Counted from the first letter of the stretch, positions 34,985-44,033 are shown. The stretch: DNA of 64,000 nucleotides from Laedolimicola ammoniilytica (GCF_025567165.1 NZ_JAOQKC010000007.1:1-64000), one strand, 5' to 3'. The notes: generated by a model from the sequence alone, not told the origin. A program made the numbers and translations.

Positions 34985-35398
34985 TTAAAGCTCGCCGATT
35001 CCCTCCTCCAAATAGTAGGGGAATACCAGGTTGTTGGGATTATTTGTCGCCCGCACGTCGTAACTGATATTCAGATAAATCGTTCCGCCCGTCAGGTTTC
35101 TTCTGTCTACGGTCACATTCACATGCCGGATCCGCGGCTCATAACGGGTCAGCGCGTCCTCGGCCTCCCGGATCAGCCCGGCCTCGAAGGCCGCGTCCGG
35201 CAAATCAAAGATATAATCCTGCAGGTTGCAGCCGAAATCCGGAAGCATGGCCCGCTCCTTCAGTCTGGTCATCAGAATGATATAGATGGCCTGCCGGATA
35301 TCCTCTTCCCCTTCCGTCATCCGGAATTTTCCTGTCACCGGATCCACCTTGGGCGGGAAAGCAAATCCCCTTCCCAGAAAAGCCCTTGAATCTTCCAT
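34985..35398 (-). CDS. gp25/W family baseplate protein
   Basis: 137 aa. Typical gp25 features: GRGFAFPPKVDPVTGKF, then EEDIRQAIYIILMTRLKERAMLPDFGCNLQDYIFD (in two blocks) and a C-terminal beta part. It caps the sheath end at the baseplate in phage tails, T6SS (TssE) and eCIS (Afp9). It lies between the spike and the large J protein, the conserved order. Confidence 0.95.
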   Translation of the reverse strand: MEDSRAFLGRGFAFPPKVDPVTGKFRMTEGEEDIRQAIYIILMTRLKERAMLPDFGCNLQDYIFDLPDAAFEAGLIREAEDALTRYEPRIRHVNVTVDRRNLTGGTIYLNISYDVRATNNPNNLVFPYYLEEGIGEL

Positions 35399-35438
35399 GC
35401 CTGTTTCTTCCTTTCCCGCTGTGTTCTTTGTCTGTATC

Positions 35439-36218
35439 CTAGTTAATCTGTACCATGGCTCCCTTTACGGCCACCGGGCCGGAGGCCTGCAGATTCATCT
35501 TGGCCTGAGCCTTCACATCCACCTGTGCGCCCTCCGCTTTCCAGGCGGAATTGGCCTTCATGCCGATCTCATTGTCCGCTGTCAGAGCGATCTTTTTCGC
35601 CTTCAGGCTGATGCTGCCCCCGTTTCCGTCCAGCGACAGCTCCACGCTTCCGGCCTTGATGGAGATGGTTTTCTCCGCCAGAAGCTCCGCCTTGCCGTTC
35701 TTATAATCCAGCTGAATGCCGTTCTTGCCCTCCTTGTCTGAGAGCTTACAGCACTGCTTCTCATCGTCGATAACCAGCGTGCTTCCCTTCGGCGTCGTGA
35801 CGGTAATGCTCTGCTTTCCATCTTCGTCAGATATGGCGATATCCACGCCGCCTTTGGTCTTCACCCGCTTTTTCACATTCTTCTTATCGAAATTCTCCGA
35901 CACCAGGGACGCGCCGCTGGGATACAGGCTGCCCAGCAGAAAGGGGCGCTTCAGGCTGCCGCCGATAAAGCCCACCAGCACGGTCTCGTCGATCTCCGGC
36001 ACCCAGTAGGTTCCGTAATCCTTGCCCGTATACGGAGCCAGCAGCCGCACCCACTCGCACATGTTCTTGCCAGACTCCCAGACCGTGAATTCCACCTTGA
36101 CCATGCCCTTATACTCCGCGTTGTTGTTCTCCACCACAGTTCCCTGGACGAAGCCCGGCGCGTGCTGCCCGTCGTAATATTCATTTTCTCTCTGAAATAA
36201 ATCCGTAATCGAATTCAT
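35439..36218 (-). CDS. Spike protein, gp5/baseplate assembly V-like (VgrG C-terminal type)
   Basis: 259 aa. OB-fold at ~20-110 (APGFVQGTVVENN, GMVKVEFTVWESG, WVRLLAPYTGKDYGTYWVPEIDETVLVGFIGG in parts). A beta-helical needle follows (~115-259) with short repeats such as KAELLAEKTISIKAGSVELSL. In eCIS the hub (gp27-like) and spike may be one protein (Afp8) or two; here two genes overlapping ATGA-style with the hub. The needle would carry the PAAR-like DUF4280 tip. Confidence 0.9.
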   Translation of the reverse strand: MNSITDLFQRENEYYDGQHAPGFVQGTVVENNNAEYKGMVKVEFTVWESGKNMCEWVRLLAPYTGKDYGTYWVPEIDETVLVGFIGGSLKRPFLLGSLYPSGASLVSENFDKKNVKKRVKTKGGVDIAISDEDGKQSITVTTPKGSTLVIDDEKQCCKLSDKEGKNGIQLDYKNGKAELLAEKTISIKAGSVELSLDGNGGSISLKAKKIALTADNEIGMKANSAWKAEGAQVDVKAQAKMNLQASGPVAVKGAMVQIN

Positions 36219-37306
36219 AGACTGCTCACTCCCGCTCTCAGATACGTCCGGTATCCGTCCTCATTCAACACATGGCGCACATAGGTAATATAATACTTTC
36301 TGTCCGCCTGGGCTGACAGGTGCTTCACCTCCACGAAGCGTCCCGGCACCAGCTCCGGAATTCCCACACACTCGCATTCCAGGGCGCCGAACTCCTGAAC
36401 CAGCCTGTTCATCCGTGCCTGGGCCCGGGCCTTGGCTTCCGCCGCATCCTTCACCCCTGCCTCATAGTAAACCTGCCTGGAATTGCCCAGAAGCTTGCCC
36501 GACTGCTTCCCGAAACTTCCGGACAGAGATGCTTCTCCTTTGATCTGCTTGCCGCTCTCCGGGTCGATGGAGCGGATCTCAATCTTCTTCACCAGCGGCT
36601 GCGCCGACATGGAGAACCGGGCGTTCAGGATTCCCTGGGCCGGTCCCATCGTCATCAGCGCTGAAGTGACCTTCTGCCTTTTTCGGAAATAAGCCTTGCC
36701 CTGGATGATAAAGAATTCATAGCCCTGCTTCTCCGCCTGCTCTACGATCACCTCGTAGTCGGTCATCATATGGCTCCGGAGCGGAACCTCCTCCTCCTTA
36801 CAGGAGTCGATCTCCTTTCCGGCCAGATAGCTGCTGACCGGCGTCTCTCCCAGAATCGCCTTCACCACCGCGTCCGCGCTCTTCTGGGTAAAAAATTCCA
36901 TTCTCCTGGTCTTCATAAGAAGGCCTTTGATGTCCATGCACTCCACCCGGATCCGGTAATCGTCCTCCTCGGTGCCATGCTGGTATTCCACCTGGGAAAT
37001 ATAACCCCGGAACACTTCTTCCCTGGAAATATATCCCAGTTTTATTTTTACACTTTCCCCTATCTGGAGCTTGTCCGCAATCTTTTTGTCAAAGGCCGTA
37101 TCCTTCACCCGATAGGCTCCGTCCACGTAAAACACGCAGCCGGAGGCTTCGAAGCCGCTGGTCAGTTCCACCTCTATCTCCTGGATATCCGCCTTTTTCT
37201 CCGAAAGCTTTTCCGATCCCACCGTAATCTCCACAGACGGGGCGGAAAAGTCCTTATATTTATCTCTCAGAGCACGGAAGCTTGTGCTTCCCTTCATCAT
37301 ATCCAT
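36215..37306 (-). CDS. Baseplate hub protein, gp27/late control D-like
   Basis: 363 aa. Beta-rich, with eCIS hub segments: ADIQEIEVELTSGFEASGCVF, the RVECMDIKGLLMKTRR segment and YEFFIIQGKAYFRKRQKV, and a VGIPELVPGRFVEV end. It corresponds to the N-terminal half of VgrG/Afp8 and sits between the LysM adaptor and the spike. The stop overlaps the spike start by four bases. Confidence 0.88.
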   Translation of the reverse strand: MDMMKGSTSFRALRDKYKDFSAPSVEITVGSEKLSEKKADIQEIEVELTSGFEASGCVFYVDGAYRVKDTAFDKKIADKLQIGESVKIKLGYISREEVFRGYISQVEYQHGTEEDDYRIRVECMDIKGLLMKTRRMEFFTQKSADAVVKAILGETPVSSYLAGKEIDSCKEEEVPLRSHMMTDYEVIVEQAEKQGYEFFIIQGKAYFRKRQKVTSALMTMGPAQGILNARFSMSAQPLVKKIEIRSIDPESGKQIKGEASLSGSFGKQSGKLLGNSRQVYYEAGVKDAAEAKARAQARMNRLVQEFGALECECVGIPELVPGRFVEVKHLSAQADRKYYITYVRHVLNEDGYRTYLRAGVSSL

Positions 37307-37328
37307 ATCCGCACCCTCCGTCTGTCCT

Positions 37329-38051
37329 CTACAGCGCCGGAACCTTCAATCTTCTAGTATAATCCACTTTTCTGGGATTTAAGATGCCGTTCTCCTCCGC
37401 GATGGCCCGCCAGCTGCCCGGATCACCGTACTCTTCCGCCGCCAGCATCCACAGCTCTTCCTTCTGGTTAATCCGGCGGTACTTGGTCCGATCCGGCGAC
37501 TCATGGGGATTGGCCCCGATCTCATTCAGGATCTTTTTGTCCTCGCCCTCGATCTCCATATCCAGGCGGGCCCGCACCGGCATACCGTTCCGGTTGAACA
37601 TCTGATAGCTGATTCCAAGGGAGGTCACGTGTCCATAGAAGGCCATGCTGCCCCACTCGAACAGCACCATGCTGGGTTCATGATTCTCCGCTGTCCGCTT
37701 CATAATCATGCCCAAATCCCGGCAGATCTCCGTCAGCTCGTCCTTGCTGTCCAGATATTTGGACAGGCCTTTGGGCATCTGATACTCCTGCAGCTCTGTG
37801 GAGGTATCCAGAATCAGGCTGACCCTTAAAGTAGCCAGCTCGCTTCCCGAAGCCTGGGTATTCTTCGGATGAGCTTCCTCTCCCTGCCCGTTGTGGCGCT
37901 TGTACTTCACGCTGCGGTTGATCGCATATTCGGTAGGGTTAAACTGTACCGGTATGGTATTCTTCTTTCCCTTCTGAGTATTGTAGGAGAGCCGCGCCCT
38001 CTGGAGAGCGCCGTCCCCGTATATCAGTTTCTGTCTCGCCTCTGTGCTCAT
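37329..38051 (-). CDS. LysM-domain tail adaptor (Afp7/Pvc7-like)
   Basis: 240 aa. N-terminal part has the eCIS signature IPVQFNPTEYAINRSVKYKR and GMPVRARLDMEIEG. The C-terminal ~50 residues are a LysM domain (LWMLAAEEYGDPGSWRAIAE). These proteins connect the inner tube to the hub (gp53/gp54-like role). Order tube2 - (coiled coil) - LysM - hub fits the conserved eCIS order. Confidence 0.9.
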   Translation of the reverse strand: MSTEARQKLIYGDGALQRARLSYNTQKGKKNTIPVQFNPTEYAINRSVKYKRHNGQGEEAHPKNTQASGSELATLRVSLILDTSTELQEYQMPKGLSKYLDSKDELTEICRDLGMIMKRTAENHEPSMVLFEWGSMAFYGHVTSLGISYQMFNRNGMPVRARLDMEIEGEDKKILNEIGANPHESPDRTKYRRINQKEELWMLAAEEYGDPGSWRAIAEENGILNPRKVDYTRRLKVPAL

Positions 38052-40637
38052 CTATACCAGTCCTCTCCTTTCCCGCTCAGTCCGGAGCTTCTGCTCCAGC
38101 TTCCGGTATACCCGGTTGCTCATATTCTGAAGGCTCTCATCCATCCGGCGTTCCACTTCCTTCTGAACCTGCCGTCCCACATAGGCCGGAAGCGCGCCCT
38201 CGTCCAACAGTCCCGGCTCCTTCGTGATCACCTCGCGCACGATCTCCCGCTGCTTTTCCACCTGGAGCTGCTTCTCGGTCCGCACGCTCCGGCGGACCTC
38301 CTGAAGCTCTTCGGTTACATTGCGGATATGCTCCTGCATCTGCCGGCGGCTTGCCTCCTGCTCTTTTGCTTCCCGGTCCTCGGGATAAATCATGGGCGCA
38401 GTCTCCAAAGCCTGTCCGGGAGACGGCTGTCTTGAGACGGCCCGTCTGCCGGCTGCCTGCCTCTGAAAAGCCTGTATCAGGGTTGTCTGACCGTTCCTGG
38501 CGGCCTGCCGTGTCTGCGCCGCCTGTGGAATCACTCCCGGGCTTTGCAGCTGCAGCGGATAGGGCAGCCCCGGCGTTCCCAGTGGCTGCATAGCCTCCAG
38601 GGTTTCGCCCTGCAGCATTTCCACCGGCTGAAATCCATTCTCAGTCCGGGGTATGCCCCAGCTGTCGCCCGGTATGCCCGGCTGTGCTGCCTTTTGCAGC
38701 ATCCGGTAGCCTGCCGTATGCTGAACGGTATCCCGGACCCGATTCTCCACGATGGTCTGCAGAGTTCTCTGCTCCGCCGTCTGCGGAACCTTTTTTTCTG
38801 TCTCTTTTTCTATCTTTTTTTCTATAATATGCCCGGTTGTCTTCTCTACGGTATTCTGCAGGACGTTCTCCACTGTTTCCCGTACAATCTTCTGTACCGT
38901 GTTCTGTACGGTCTCCTGTACTGCCTGCTCTGCAACGCCCGGAAGCTTTCCCGGTTCCGCGGATCTTCCTGTGTTCTCTCCGGCCTCCTCCGGCCCGGTC
39001 ATCTCACTGGCTGCGTGAACCATCGGTACCTCCGCCAGCTCCGGCCGCGCCTGGTTGCCGCGCTCCGAATCTCCCGGAATTGGCTGTCCGGAAATCCCAT
39101 AACCCGGCGTCCGGAATTGTCCCGCCTCCACAGGCATCTGCCCGATAGGCCGTCCGGGCGTCCCGGAAGTAATCTGCGTCTGCCCTGGCGCGTTTTTTGC
39201 TTCCGCAGGACTCTGCCACCGGCTTCCCGGTATGGACAGCTGTTCTGCGCGCTGCTCTCTCTGCATCGGCTCCATCTGATTCTGCCGCTGTACCAGCTGC
39301 ATCGGTTCCACCGTGCTCTGCTGCCGGTTCCGCTGCGTCCCGGGTGTCTCTGTCACGTCTCTTCGTCCGGTCTGGTTCTGCACTGACCCATCTGACTTCC
39401 ACGCTTCGCTTTCGGCAGCTTTCTGCCCCTGTTTCTCCGCCGCTTCCTGCTCTTCCATATCGTAGAGCAGGGACATGGGAAGATACCCTGTCGATACGTC
39501 CAGCATCCGCTCTGTGCGGAGCAGAAGCCGCTCGATTTCGGATGGCGCAGACCCGGCATTACTCCGGATGGCGCTTTCGGACGATCCGGCTGCGGCATTT
39601 GTCATCACCGCCGCCCCCGCGTTCCCGATTCTTCTTCCCGGTATCCGGAGTTCTGCCCGATAACTGCTGTTATATATATTCTCGATTTTTCGAAGCAGCA
39701 CCAGCTGCTTCTCTCGGATTTCTTTCTCTCTGACTTCTTTTTCCTGAATTTCTTTCGTTTGAATCTCTTTTTCCAGAACTTCTCTGTCCCGGATCTCCTT
39801 CTCCCGGAGTTTCCAAATCTCCTGCGCGCCCCTGTCTCCGGACGGTGCCGTCTCTCCCGGCTTCTTTTCCTGTCCGGGCTCCGCGCCCCGGCCGCTTCCG
39901 CGACCCTGTTCTCTGTATCTGTGCTCCGTATCCGCAGGTACGGTACGAAGCTCCTCTCTCATGGATTCTGTGTGTACAGGCACTGTCTGAAGCTCCGCTT
40001 CTGTCCGCACCTGCTCTGTATGAATCTGTTCTCTTTCTGTCTGCTCCGTGTGGAATTGTTCTCGCTGAAGTTCCTCCCGGATCCGTTCCGTATGGATCCG
40101 CTCTTTCTGAACCTCAGTCCGCAACTCCTCCCGGATGCGCTCCGTATGGGTCTGCTCCCGCTGAAGCTCCTTCTCCAGACGTTCCGTGTGCGTCCGCTCC
40201 CGCCGAAGCTCCTTCTCCAGCGTCTCCCGCTCTGTCTTTTCCAGCCGTTCTTTCAGCACTGTCAGCTGTTTGGTACCACCCTCCCGCACCAGCTCGTGGA
40301 TCTCCTTTGCCATGCGCGCCGCCAGCTTTTCCTCCGCCTCCGGCAGTTCCCGGCTGATGAGCTTTTCCACCTGTTTCTCTACGGTAGGATAGAGATTCCG
40401 GAACACCTGCTTCTCATACAGCTGATTCAGCAGCTGAAAATTCTGCTGATACAGATGGTTCTCTTCTGTGATGCGCTGAATCCGGTACAGGTTGGTCACA
40501 TAGCTGTTCTGCACTGTTTCCCCGGCGTCCTGCTCTGCCGCTTCCGGGAAAATCATGGCAGCGGAATCGAAGGGTCCGCCCCCCTGGGTATGCTGCGCTA
40601 TAATTTGATTGGCAAAGCCCAGAAACTGATTCCGCAT
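38052..40637 (-). CDS. Large charged coiled-coil protein, candidate tape measure
   Basis: 861 aa, no membrane segment. The N-terminal ~120 residues are a helical domain (NSYVTNLYRIQRITEENHLY). Residues ~120-220 form tandem heptad-like repeats containing HTE (ERTHTERLEKELQREQTHTE, then further HTER/HTEQ units). Residues ~275-315 hold REKEI/VREKEIREK repeats, the middle (~380-560) is low-complexity and Gln/Pro-rich, and the end is charged coiled coil. ATG at 40637 has AAGGAG 8 bases upstream. It lies between tube2 and the LysM adaptor, where no other length-determining protein is found in the window. The tape-measure role is inferred, not recognised by family. Confidence 0.6.
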   Translation of the reverse strand: MRNQFLGFANQIIAQHTQGGGPFDSAAMIFPEAAEQDAGETVQNSYVTNLYRIQRITEENHLYQQNFQLLNQLYEKQVFRNLYPTVEKQVEKLISRELPEAEEKLAARMAKEIHELVREGGTKQLTVLKERLEKTERETLEKELRRERTHTERLEKELQREQTHTERIREELRTEVQKERIHTERIREELQREQFHTEQTEREQIHTEQVRTEAELQTVPVHTESMREELRTVPADTEHRYREQGRGSGRGAEPGQEKKPGETAPSGDRGAQEIWKLREKEIRDREVLEKEIQTKEIQEKEVREKEIREKQLVLLRKIENIYNSSYRAELRIPGRRIGNAGAAVMTNAAAGSSESAIRSNAGSAPSEIERLLLRTERMLDVSTGYLPMSLLYDMEEQEAAEKQGQKAAESEAWKSDGSVQNQTGRRDVTETPGTQRNRQQSTVEPMQLVQRQNQMEPMQREQRAEQLSIPGSRWQSPAEAKNAPGQTQITSGTPGRPIGQMPVEAGQFRTPGYGISGQPIPGDSERGNQARPELAEVPMVHAASEMTGPEEAGENTGRSAEPGKLPGVAEQAVQETVQNTVQKIVRETVENVLQNTVEKTTGHIIEKKIEKETEKKVPQTAEQRTLQTIVENRVRDTVQHTAGYRMLQKAAQPGIPGDSWGIPRTENGFQPVEMLQGETLEAMQPLGTPGLPYPLQLQSPGVIPQAAQTRQAARNGQTTLIQAFQRQAAGRRAVSRQPSPGQALETAPMIYPEDREAKEQEASRRQMQEHIRNVTEELQEVRRSVRTEKQLQVEKQREIVREVITKEPGLLDEGALPAYVGRQVQKEVERRMDESLQNMSNRVYRKLEQKLRTERERRGLV

Positions 40638-40659
40638 TCCGGTCACTCCTTACTTTTTT

Positions 40660-41118
40660 CTACAGCTTGCGCCACGCGCCGCTGTCCCTGCTGCCTTCCT
40701 CCTCCAGGGTTTCATATCCCAGCTCAATGCTGGCCACCTGAAGACCGCTGTCCCTGGCGGAAAATTCATTCAGGCTGATCCGTCTGATATAAGCGCCCGC
40801 CAGATAATATTCCTTCTTTATCTCACCCTTCTGGTCTGCCACATAGATGGCCACCTCTTCCCGGAACCGATAACCGGGCTGATAAAGCCGGAACTCCATT
40901 TCCCGTTCCAGGACTCCCCGTTCCAGCGTCAGGCTTCTCTCCTGCCTGCCTCCCCCGGAGACCAGGGCATAGACGGCTCTGTTCCAACCGCCCTCCCGCA
41001 GAACTTCGAAATTTTCTTCCTCGGAAAGACCGGACAGACGCTCAAAGCCGATTCGCTTTCCTTCCAGATACACGATAAAATTATAACTTCTACGCCGGTT
41101 TTCTCCGTTCTCTGCCAC
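40660..41118 (-). CDS. Second tube-like protein, gp19 family (Afp5/Pvc5-like)
   Basis: 152 aa. Beta-rich; RSYNFIVYLEGKRIGFERLSGLSEE matches the tube family start (in two blocks), with LTLERGVLEREMEFRLYQPGY in the middle and ISLNEFSARDSGLQ near the end. GTG start behind a GGGGGG site. Probably the tube-to-hub adaptor ring, located after the DUF6760 frame as in other eCIS loci. Confidence 0.85.
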   Translation of the reverse strand: MAENGENRRRSYNFIVYLEGKRIGFERLSGLSEEENFEVLREGGWNRAVYALVSGGGRQERSLTLERGVLEREMEFRLYQPGYRFREEVAIYVADQKGEIKKEYYLAGAYIRRISLNEFSARDSGLQVASIELGYETLEEEGSRDSGAWRKL

Positions 41119-41136
41119 GGCTTTTGTCCCCCCTGT

Positions 41137-41328
41137 CTACAGTTCAAAAATATTTTTCGGCTTTCCGCTGATCTTCTTATGGATCTCCGATATCTCCGCG
41201 CAGAATCTCCGTCTGGTCATATGATCCATCTGCATGACCGTCTCGTAATCCCAGTGAAAATAGTATGCCACAAAGGCCACTTCCCGGTAAAGCTCGTCCT
41301 TGGGATAGACGGTTATTCCGCTCTCGTA
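41137..41328 (-). CDS. DUF6760 protein, read by -1 frameshift from the gp41-like gene
   Basis: 63 codons from YESGITVYPKDELYREVAF through FHWDYETVMQMDHMTRRRF to KNIFEL. Its central part matches the DUF6760 pattern of eCIS loci (YP.D.LY.EVAF.AYHF.W...). The frame opens only 12 codons upstream (a TAA) and contains no ATG, GTG or TTG before the conserved part. It is aligned exactly with a -1 shift at the slippery heptamer AAATTTT (41328-41334) in the preceding gene. The start of the feature is therefore the shift point. Confidence 0.7.
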   Translation of the reverse strand, partial: YESGITVYPKDELYREVAFVAYYFHWDYETVMQMDHMTRRRFCAEISEIHKKISGKPKNIFEL

Positions 41329-41681
41329 AAATTTATAGGTTTCTTAAACTTCTCCCCGCAGGCCGGACACACGCAGGTCTCCGTCAGCTCCTCCATGGAA
41401 TTGATCTGCTGATACATATTCTGCAGATAAGCCAGATCTGCGGAAAACAGCTTCTCAATGGTATTGGGGCGGATATTGGCCAGCGTTCCCAGAGAGGTCA
41501 CAACCCTGGACAGAAGAATAATGGTCAGATACGCCGGATTGCTGACTACCCGCGGATCACGTAAAGGCAGGATCTCGTCCGCCGCTGTGGCCATCCGCAT
41601 CACGCCCTTCTTATGCAGCTCCCCATTTTCATCCAGATAGCCTCTCGGCAGTTCAAATTCAAATTCCGTAATCAGTTCCAT
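41313..41681 (-). CDS. Tail-assembly (gp41-like) protein of the injection system
   Basis: 122 aa. Segments LITEFEFELPRGYLDENGEL, RMATAADEILPLRDPRVVSN, YLTIILLSRVVTSLGTL and a C-terminal Cys-rich CVCPACGEKF knuckle. It resembles the gp41-like tail-assembly proteins of contractile tails. It ends FTRAE-stop, while the slippery site five codons before the stop would fuse 118 residues to DUF6760 (181 aa in all). A GGGGAG Shine-Dalgarno-like stretch lies 17 bases upstream of the heptamer. Confidence 0.8.
   Translation of the reverse strand: MELITEFEFELPRGYLDENGELHKKGVMRMATAADEILPLRDPRVVSNPAYLTIILLSRVVTSLGTLANIRPNTIEKLFSADLAYLQNMYQQINSMEELTETCVCPACGEKFKKPINFTRAE
41328..41334 (-). promoter_or_regulatory. 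Candidate -1 ribosomal frameshift site, A AAT TTT
   Basis: Minus strand, phase ATA AAT TTT ACG. The heptamer fits X XXY YYZ exactly in the zero frame. The -1 frame leads into DUF6760; the zero frame stops four codons later. No strong downstream hairpin is evident (only CGGaataaCCG), so stimulation may be weak or come from the upstream SD-like GGGGAG. Confidence 0.65.
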
Positions 41682-41765
41682 AGGTTCTCCTTCCCGTCAG
41701 ATGATATATCAGAGACAGGGGAAGGCCTTCCGGCCCTTTTCCCCTGTCTCTCTCCTCTGTTCTGC

Positions 41766-42206
41766 TTAGCTCTCTCTTGTCATGGACTCGTATACCAGTT
41801 CCACGCTCTCGAACGCAATCTCACTGGAGCTTGCATTGAAATCCGGTGCGGTGTACTTGCTGGGCCATGCATTGGTCAGCGTCCACACTGCCAGCGCGGT
41901 GGATCCGTCGTCGTCAAACAGGGTGATGGTCACATTCTTGTTGTGATCCTCGCCCAGGGAGGTTCCCTGGGATACGGAGGTAATCCAGTCATAGAAGCTT
42001 AAGGAGCTTGTCATGCCCCATTTCAGGGTTACGTTGCCGAACTTGGTCAGACCGTTCATTTTCCGGGACCAGTTTACGCCCTCGTCGCCGGTACGGTACT
42101 CAATCACATCGATACTTGCGTCAAAACCGCTCACCTCTGAAAAGCTTGCCTCTGTAATACCGTCGATTTCGACCTTATAATTATATTTTTTAAATGGATA
42201 TGCCAC
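41766..42206 (-). CDS. Inner tube protein, gp19 family (Hcp-like fold)
   Basis: 146 aa. Clear T4 gp19/eCIS tube: YNYKVEIDGITEASFSEVSG, then VIEYRTGDEGVNWSRKMNGL and a C-terminal FESVELVYESMTRES. It stacks as hexameric rings inside the sheath. Placed directly after the sheath gene as in most eCIS. Confidence 0.96.
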   Translation of the reverse strand: MAYPFKKYNYKVEIDGITEASFSEVSGFDASIDVIEYRTGDEGVNWSRKMNGLTKFGNVTLKWGMTSSLSFYDWITSVSQGTSLGEDHNKNVTITLFDDDGSTALAVWTLTNAWPSKYTAPDFNASSSEIAFESVELVYESMTRES

Positions 42207-42243
42207 CTCTTTATTCCTCCTTTATCTTATTTTTTGCAGGCTC

Positions 42244-43962
42244 TTATGATTCTTCCATGAACTGTGTAATACGGAAGATTACGAACTCAGCCGGACGGCT
42301 GGGCGCTACGCCGATTTCACAGATCAGACGGCCGTTCAGGATATCGCTCTGGGACATGGTATCTCTGCCGATATTTACATAGAAGGCCTGATCCTCCGTA
42401 TTGCCCACCAGAGCTCCGCTTCTCCACATGTCACGCAGGAACGCGCGGATGGTACGTCCTACTCTTGCCCACAGCATTTCATCGTTGGGCTCAAATACCG
42501 CCCAGTTGGTCTGGGACTTGATACTCTCCTCCAGATAGATGAACAGACGACGAACGTTGACATATTTCCACAGGCTGTTGCTGGAGCAGGTTCTTGCGCC
42601 CCATACGCGGATGCCCTGTCCCGGAAGCGCGCGAATCAGGTTCACGCCGGCCGGATTCAGGATATCCTGCTCTGCCTTATTGTACAGGCAGGAGAGACCG
42701 ATGCAGTTGTATACAACTTCGTTGGCCGGAGCCTTATGTACGCCTCTCTCCACATCGCTTCTCGCATAGATACCGCACACAGCTCCTGAAGGCGGAATGT
42801 ATGCCGGCTTCTTGTTCAGCGCGTCGTAGATCTGAATCCAGGGATGATACATGGCCGCGTAGTCGGAATCAATCTTCTCTCTGTGTGCCAGCACATCCTG
42901 GGGCTTGGTCAGATCCTGCGGAACGTCCAGAACCGCGAAGCTTGCTCCGGTGTTGGTGCAGTGCGCTACCAGCGCCAGCTGAACGGCCGGACTTGTCACG
43001 CCCGGAATCGCCATGATGCTCACATTGCTCAGTTCTTTAAAGGCTGCCAGACCGGTTCTCTTGCCCGGGCCGCCGTCCCTGCCCATAAATACGTCGTCTG
43101 TGATTCCCTTTTTGCCGCCGTCAGAGCCGCCTGCCAAGAATACCACTGCCTTCTCCGCATCAGCTGCTGCGCCGAAGACTGCCAACGGGCTGCCGATCTC
43201 CTTGCCTTCCTCTGCGGTCACGTCTACCAGCTCGGACTTGGAGAGAACCTTTGCGATATAGGATGCCGCCCCGATGTTCAGGGATACACCCTCGTAGATC
43301 TCCACCTGATCCCGGTACGCGATCTCGATGTTCATCTCGCATGCGGAAAGTACCTTCTTCGGAACCGGATTCTTGTCTACCAGATCCTCTTTCACCGGAT
43401 TTACAAGGGTGATGGTGTTGCCCTGTACCATAGCTATCTTATTGTATCCGGTTACTTTGCCGTTGTTGCGGATGGCAATCACGTCGCCCTCAGCGAACAC
43501 AGAACCATTGGCTACGGTGTATACCTTACCGGTAGCGTCATCGCCAGTTACCTCGGTAACTGCTGTCTTTCCCTTGGAAGCCGCTACTGCGGTGACTTTG
43601 ATCTCATTTCCCCATTTTCCGGGGTTCTTTGCCTGGATACTGATTCCGTTGGCTGTCACGCCTGCTGTAGCCGCATCTGAGGCTACCGTTCTCATCACGT
43701 AGCAGCGGGAACCGCCGTTGGCAAAGAACTGCTCTACCGCGTAAGCCAGGTAACGGTACTCACCGTAGGTGGTCTCCGGCAGATAGCCGCCGAATTTCCG
43801 GTTGAAATCCGCGAAGCTGGTCACGAATTCCGGCGTTCCGCTTACCTTTCCTTTTTCTGCCATTCCGATGAATCCGGCTGTGCTGGTTCCCACACCTTCC
43901 ATCGGTCTTAAGCCTGACTCAAATTCCTCTACGTATACTCCTGGAGATAAATATTCTGCCAT
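42244..43962 (-). CDS. Contractile tail sheath protein
   Basis: 572 aa. N-terminal AEYLSPGVYVEEFESGLRP is the sheath start; FADFNRKFGGYLPET and the C-terminal LFIYLEESIKSQTNWAVFEP, WARVGRTIRAFLRDMWRSGAL are diagnostic for the conserved contractile core. An extra variable domain occupies about residues 110-300. The ATG at 43962 is chosen because the family begins there; the only strong SD (AAAGGAGG) is 35-45 bases upstream, separated by a small hairpin (cgaagc-aggaa-gcttcg). A TTG at 44010 is possible but has no SD. Only one sheath gene is present. Confidence 0.95.
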   Translation of the reverse strand: MAEYLSPGVYVEEFESGLRPMEGVGTSTAGFIGMAEKGKVSGTPEFVTSFADFNRKFGGYLPETTYGEYRYLAYAVEQFFANGGSRCYVMRTVASDAATAGVTANGISIQAKNPGKWGNEIKVTAVAASKGKTAVTEVTGDDATGKVYTVANGSVFAEGDVIAIRNNGKVTGYNKIAMVQGNTITLVNPVKEDLVDKNPVPKKVLSACEMNIEIAYRDQVEIYEGVSLNIGAASYIAKVLSKSELVDVTAEEGKEIGSPLAVFGAAADAEKAVVFLAGGSDGGKKGITDDVFMGRDGGPGKRTGLAAFKELSNVSIMAIPGVTSPAVQLALVAHCTNTGASFAVLDVPQDLTKPQDVLAHREKIDSDYAAMYHPWIQIYDALNKKPAYIPPSGAVCGIYARSDVERGVHKAPANEVVYNCIGLSCLYNKAEQDILNPAGVNLIRALPGQGIRVWGARTCSSNSLWKYVNVRRLFIYLEESIKSQTNWAVFEPNDEMLWARVGRTIRAFLRDMWRSGALVGNTEDQAFYVNIGRDTMSQSDILNGRLICEIGVAPSRPAEFVIFRITQFMEES

Positions 43963-44033
43963 TTTCTTTTTTCGGCACGAAGCTTCCTGCTTCGCCCTTC
44001 CTCCTTTCAAATGATATATCTTGTTTCACAACC

